Both the position numbers and the translations under genes were made by a program. A DNA stretch of 64,000 nt from Adineta steineri (Eukaryota; Rotifera; Eurotatoria; Adinetida; Adinetidae). Positions within the stretch are counted from its first letter, which is position 1. The number at the start of each line of letters is the position of its first letter. The stretch is from assembly GCA_905250115.1 (NCBI GenBank), contig CAJNOI010000281.1, positions 1 to 64,000 on the forward strand, given 5' to 3'. This document shows, piece by piece, positions 60,432-64,000 of this stretch. Below the pieces are notes generated by a model that was given only the letters and a program-made list of their open reading frames with translations, had not been told where the DNA came from and made no database searches.

Positions 60432-63400
60432 TCATCTAGTCTCATTTCTTAATACTACCACTTGACCTGCATGTGTAATATTTACAGCAACAGATTCTGG
60501 TAAATAAAATGGTTCACCATCCATTTGTGCTGTCATAGGACAACATATTTCAATACGTACTTGACTACATTGTGCAATACGCATACCACGAAAACCAATA
60601 TGAATCGTAGCCATATGTGTTGTACTTAAACCTACAACTTCAATTTTTTTATCACCAAAATCTTGTCGTTCAAAACGGCCAGTTGAATTATTAACTGTTG
60701 TTATTATTGATGAATTCATTTGATCAGTTGAACATTCATTTAATGTTATTAATTCATAAACTTCATGTGTATTTGCTGGTAAATCAAGTATATCAATAGA
60801 ACTTGTTGAAATTTGTTCAAATGAATCAGAATCTTTTTGTATGGTTATTGGTGGTGATGACGAGGAATTATTTGATGATTTACCCCATGGATTTGTACCT
60901 GATGCATAACCCGATATATTTAAAACAAGTAATGTATGACAATTTTTAATTGAATCAGTTAAATTTTCTCCATCACATATTAAACGTATATATGAACTTA
61001 AATTCCACATTTTTGAACGTGCAAAATCATTTAAATATTTTCGACTTTCATTTAAATACATTAATTTATTTTTTAATGGTGAAGAAAATTTTGCTGGATC
61101 ACGTGAACGTCTATCATGAAATTCTAATGCTATAGCTGCATCTAAACCAAAACTCATATAATTTATAAAACGTGTATTTGGTAATGTACGATGATTTTGA
61201 TAGGATGCACGTTTTGTATCACGAATAAATTTTGGATGAGTAAAAAACGATAAAAATGATCGTCCAGTATTAAGATTTATACTTGAATTTGTTAAATCCA
61301 TTGGTTCAATTGTAACTTGCCAACGATCAAGTGCTATGGGTTGTGCATATGGTATTTGTGCTAGAGTTGGTAATAAACGTTTCGGATCATATTGTTCACC
61401 CCATGATAATACACGTGATAAATCATTACCGGTACCTAATGGACATATACAAACAGGTGGATTATTTAATGATGGATAAATTTCAGCTAAACGACCTAAT
61501 ACCCAACCAACAGTACCATCACCACCAAATACACATATGCGAATATTTGGCAGTTGTGAATATATTTCTAAGGCATTAATTATAGTTTGATCATTTTCAA
61601 GTAAAAATACTTGACGAGGATTTAATAGACGTAATAATTTACGATAGATTTTTTCACCACTTTGACCACCAGAACGTTTATTTATAAATAGAAGTAAGGG
61701 TGTATAACCAGTATCATGTTCATTATAAGAAGGATTCTGAGCACGAAAAAGTAATGGATAATTAGGTGAACGATGTATCCATTGTGGTCGAACAATTATA
61801 TTTCTAAAAGAAAACGGAATATTTCAAAAGAATGAAATAATATATTTTTTTATAATCATACCTAAATATTCCATAGTCACATTTATGTTTATCATCATGA
61901 TTAAATATTTGTTCCCAACAACGTCTATGATAACCACGTGAACACCATAAACATTGAAGGCCATTTGTTGTTCTAGATAGCTTTGGACTGTCTGGTATTG
62001 GACTTTTATTATAACCGAAACCTCTCGATGCTATATCAAATGTTGGCATTGTTGATGGTCGAGTATTTCCACTAAACATAACATTTGATATAGATTTTCG
62101 TTTACAAAAAGCACATGGTTTAGTAAGTATCGATACAGGAGACCAATAATGTCGATCAACTTTATTTTGTTCGTCGTCATCAAAAAATGATGGACGACAT
62201 AATGGCATAAAATTTGTTTTACTTGCTGCTGCCGCTGTTGTTGTTGTTGATGTTCGTAAATTTAATAGATGATGATTATGTACAACAATGAAACATGATT
62301 CACATTGAACGAGTGATAAAATAAGTGTTGGTTTAGGATTTTTACAAGAAAAAAACGCACATGCTGGCGATGATGCAGGGTCATTTTGATGATATGGAAA
62401 CCAACAATGTGACGTAGAAGATGCTCGATCTGTCCAATCAACACCATATAAAATTGGAATGTTTGATTCTGATGGTGATGAAGATGATGAAGATGATATC
62501 GATTGTAAAGTACTATTAAAAAACAACCAGAAGATAATTTATTCAAAATGATCTTTTGTGATTTGAATATACACTTGTAAATTAGTAAGTTCATTCATAT
62601 TTTATGTATTTTTTTTTTTTGGTTGTCCTCATAATAAATATTGCTTTTACATTAGAAATTCCATATTATTAATTGATCTGTCAATTTATTCTTCTCATCA
62701 TAACAACTGTACGTTAGTTTATTTCTAGAAGTTGACAATCAATTTTCTTTCTATTTACTTCAAATACATATACATCATCAATCTGTCCAAAATAAGACAA
62801 GTAAATAGCTTGTCAGACAAATATTTTTTGCTATGTGCATTGATTATTATTATTATCATTATTATTATTATTATATATTCTTTCTTTCTTTTTTTTTATT
62901 GAAAATATCAATAATAAGAAAATATTTTTCATACCTTTTTGAATTTGAGATTGATTCAGTTGTCATTTGTCCAGGCATATTTACCACATAATCTCTTGGA
63001 GATGGTAAACGAAAATGTGGTAACTCATCATCATCATCATCATCATTATCGTCGTCATTATCATCCTCGTCATCATCAAAATCATTTTTAATTGTTTGAG
63101 TTAATGATAATGGTTGATATCGAGGATGAAATTTTGTAGATAAATGTTCAATAGGTGTTGATGGCAATGATATTGATGGCGTTCTATCTAATTTTTTATT
63201 ATATAATTCCAAATTATATTTAGTAGGATTAATATCTAATCGACGTAGATCACGTTCAAGTATTCGATGATTATTTTCACATCTATTTACTAAAGTATCA
63301 CAATCACGTGGTTGACTAATTAAATCAAAACTTGAATGAGCATTTATATTTCCACATGTTGATATTGTTGTTGATGATGATACAGTTGTATTAATACATG

Positions 63401-63461
63401 ATGTATATTCAAGAAGTTTATGTGGTGAACGAGATATTGATGGTGATGTTGATTCAGCCAT
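60432..63461 (-). CDS. Diacylglycerol kinase
   Basis: Exons 63461-62935, 62512-61862 and 61803-60432 give 849 residues. The N-terminal 175 residues are Ser/Thr-rich with an acidic run. Residues about 195-390 hold two Cys/His clusters (CAFFSCK...CESC and CAFCKRK...CLWCSRGYHRRCW) that look like divergent C1 zinc fingers. The catalytic domain (about 390-560) has PLLLFINKRSGGQ-x-G, LLNPRQVF, the ATP-binding FGGDGTVGWVL and PLGTGNDLS. The accessory domain follows, with ALDRWQV, FGLDAAIALEFH and MDGEPFYLP. It phosphorylates diacylglycerol to phosphatidate. No ankyrin, PH or EF-hand parts are seen, so it resembles epsilon/theta-like enzymes; type unresolved. Confidence 0.9.
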
Positions 63462-64000
63462 TCTTTCAATAAAGAAAGAAACAGACTAAAATATTTGTGG
63501 AATACATACGAATATTTTTGTTTGATTATATAAGAAAAAAAAAAAAAAAAGAAAGAAGAAAAACAAAACGATAAAAATTTATCGGAAACTATGTTATCGT
63601 CACCCGCTTCCCTTTCTTTTATGTCTTTCGCCAGTTTGTACGACTAGTATTCTACTCGTCAACAGTATGAACATCTTCATTGAATATGACAGTTATTTTT
63701 TTTTCTCTCTCTCTCTCTGTCGCTTATTTCTTCTTTATTACGGCGTGATGTCTGCTATGTCACCAACATAGTTTATGTCGATGTTGACGATCGATGAAGA
63801 TGATGATATGGAAGACTGCCACATTTGTTTTTGACAAGAGAGACAATAATAACATTGTCGTTATTGTCTCAATCGTATTTCCACTCCTACTGTGTGTGTG
63901 TGTGTGTTATATGCATATTAGGCACGCAAACGAGATAAATCAATGAAAAACTATTGTCGTTTCTGTTTTTACAATGAATTCATTTGATCAATTTATCAGA
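63462..64000. other. Upstream region of the diacylglycerol kinase
   Basis: No gene seen. It contains CT-rich and poly-A tracts and a TG dinucleotide run (about 63891-63907), a probable promoter region. Confidence 0.45.

Noticed and set aside
1..64000. CRISPR array, rRNA genes, bacterial operons or phage genes
   Set aside because: The genes carry spliceosomal introns and animal-type domains throughout; no direct-repeat/spacer arrays or rRNA-like stretches were seen.

Overview
The window is AT-rich animal DNA. It has many short (about 45-65 bp) GT-AG introns with T-rich acceptors, and several gene types typical of bdelloid rotifers: a B-box/NHL propeller protein, a membrane-anchored Thr-rich kelch-repeat protein, and an F-box-like/LRR protein with one repeat per exon. 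Together with scattered TGTGGG-like tracts (the type I recall for bdelloid telomeres), this points to a bdelloid (Rotaria/Adineta-like) nuclear contig. The species is an inference. A 10-N gap at 39428-39437 marks it as an assembled scaffold.

Layout. 0.7-3.8 kb (+): one secreted or surface serine protease with three trypsin modules, the first two catalytically dead. 4.4-6.6 kb (-): B-box/coiled-coil/NHL protein. 6.6-9.3 kb: gene-poor, with a 511-bp fold-back (MITE-like) element. 9.3-11.5 kb (+): type II membrane kelch-repeat protein with one in-frame TAG. 13.2-13.9 kb (+): small START-like protein. 14.2 kb: degenerate tRNA-like sequence. 14.6-18.4 kb (-): 15-exon nephrin/Kirrel-like Ig/FN3 receptor. 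20.1-22.0 kb (-): TMEM192 and an FCP1-like HAD protein. 22.3-42.0 kb (+): five closely packed co-oriented genes, MFSD1, TIMM50, ZFYVE26, ZW10 and a HIT protein. 42.3-43.6 kb (-): WxxW-domain/serine protease fusion. 45.8-46.3 kb (+): secreted Cys-rich protein with a TATA box. 48.0-48.9 kb (+): decayed PWWP-like gene. 50.0-54.3 kb (+): F-box-like/LRR gene with 18 LRR exons of exactly 84 nt separated by near-identical 57-nt introns. 56.1-57.3 kb (+): phospholipid scramblase. 58.0-59.5 kb (+): MAP-kinase phosphatase-type DUSP. 60.4-63.5 kb (-): diacylglycerol kinase.

How the genes relate. The 20-42 kb block is housekeeping: lysosome/endosome functions (TMEM192, MFSD1, ZFYVE26), mitochondrial import (TIMM50) and ER-Golgi tethering/kinetochore (ZW10). 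Spacing is about 100-220 bp, and a T-rich acceptor-like AG lies just before most start codons. That fits SL trans-splicing of polycistronic transcripts, which is known in bdelloids. The flanks carry lineage-specific surface or secreted proteins.

The strongest unusual signals are the 141-bp exon+intron LRR array with one dead but frame-neutral unit, the paired 12-nt microexons in the dead protease modules, and a dispersed family of short fold-backs with telomere-like G-rich/C-rich arms. One fold-back has expanded into a long CCCACA array inside a ZW10 intron. All gene models were spliced by eye. Exon phases were checked to sum to complete frames, but there is no transcript evidence.
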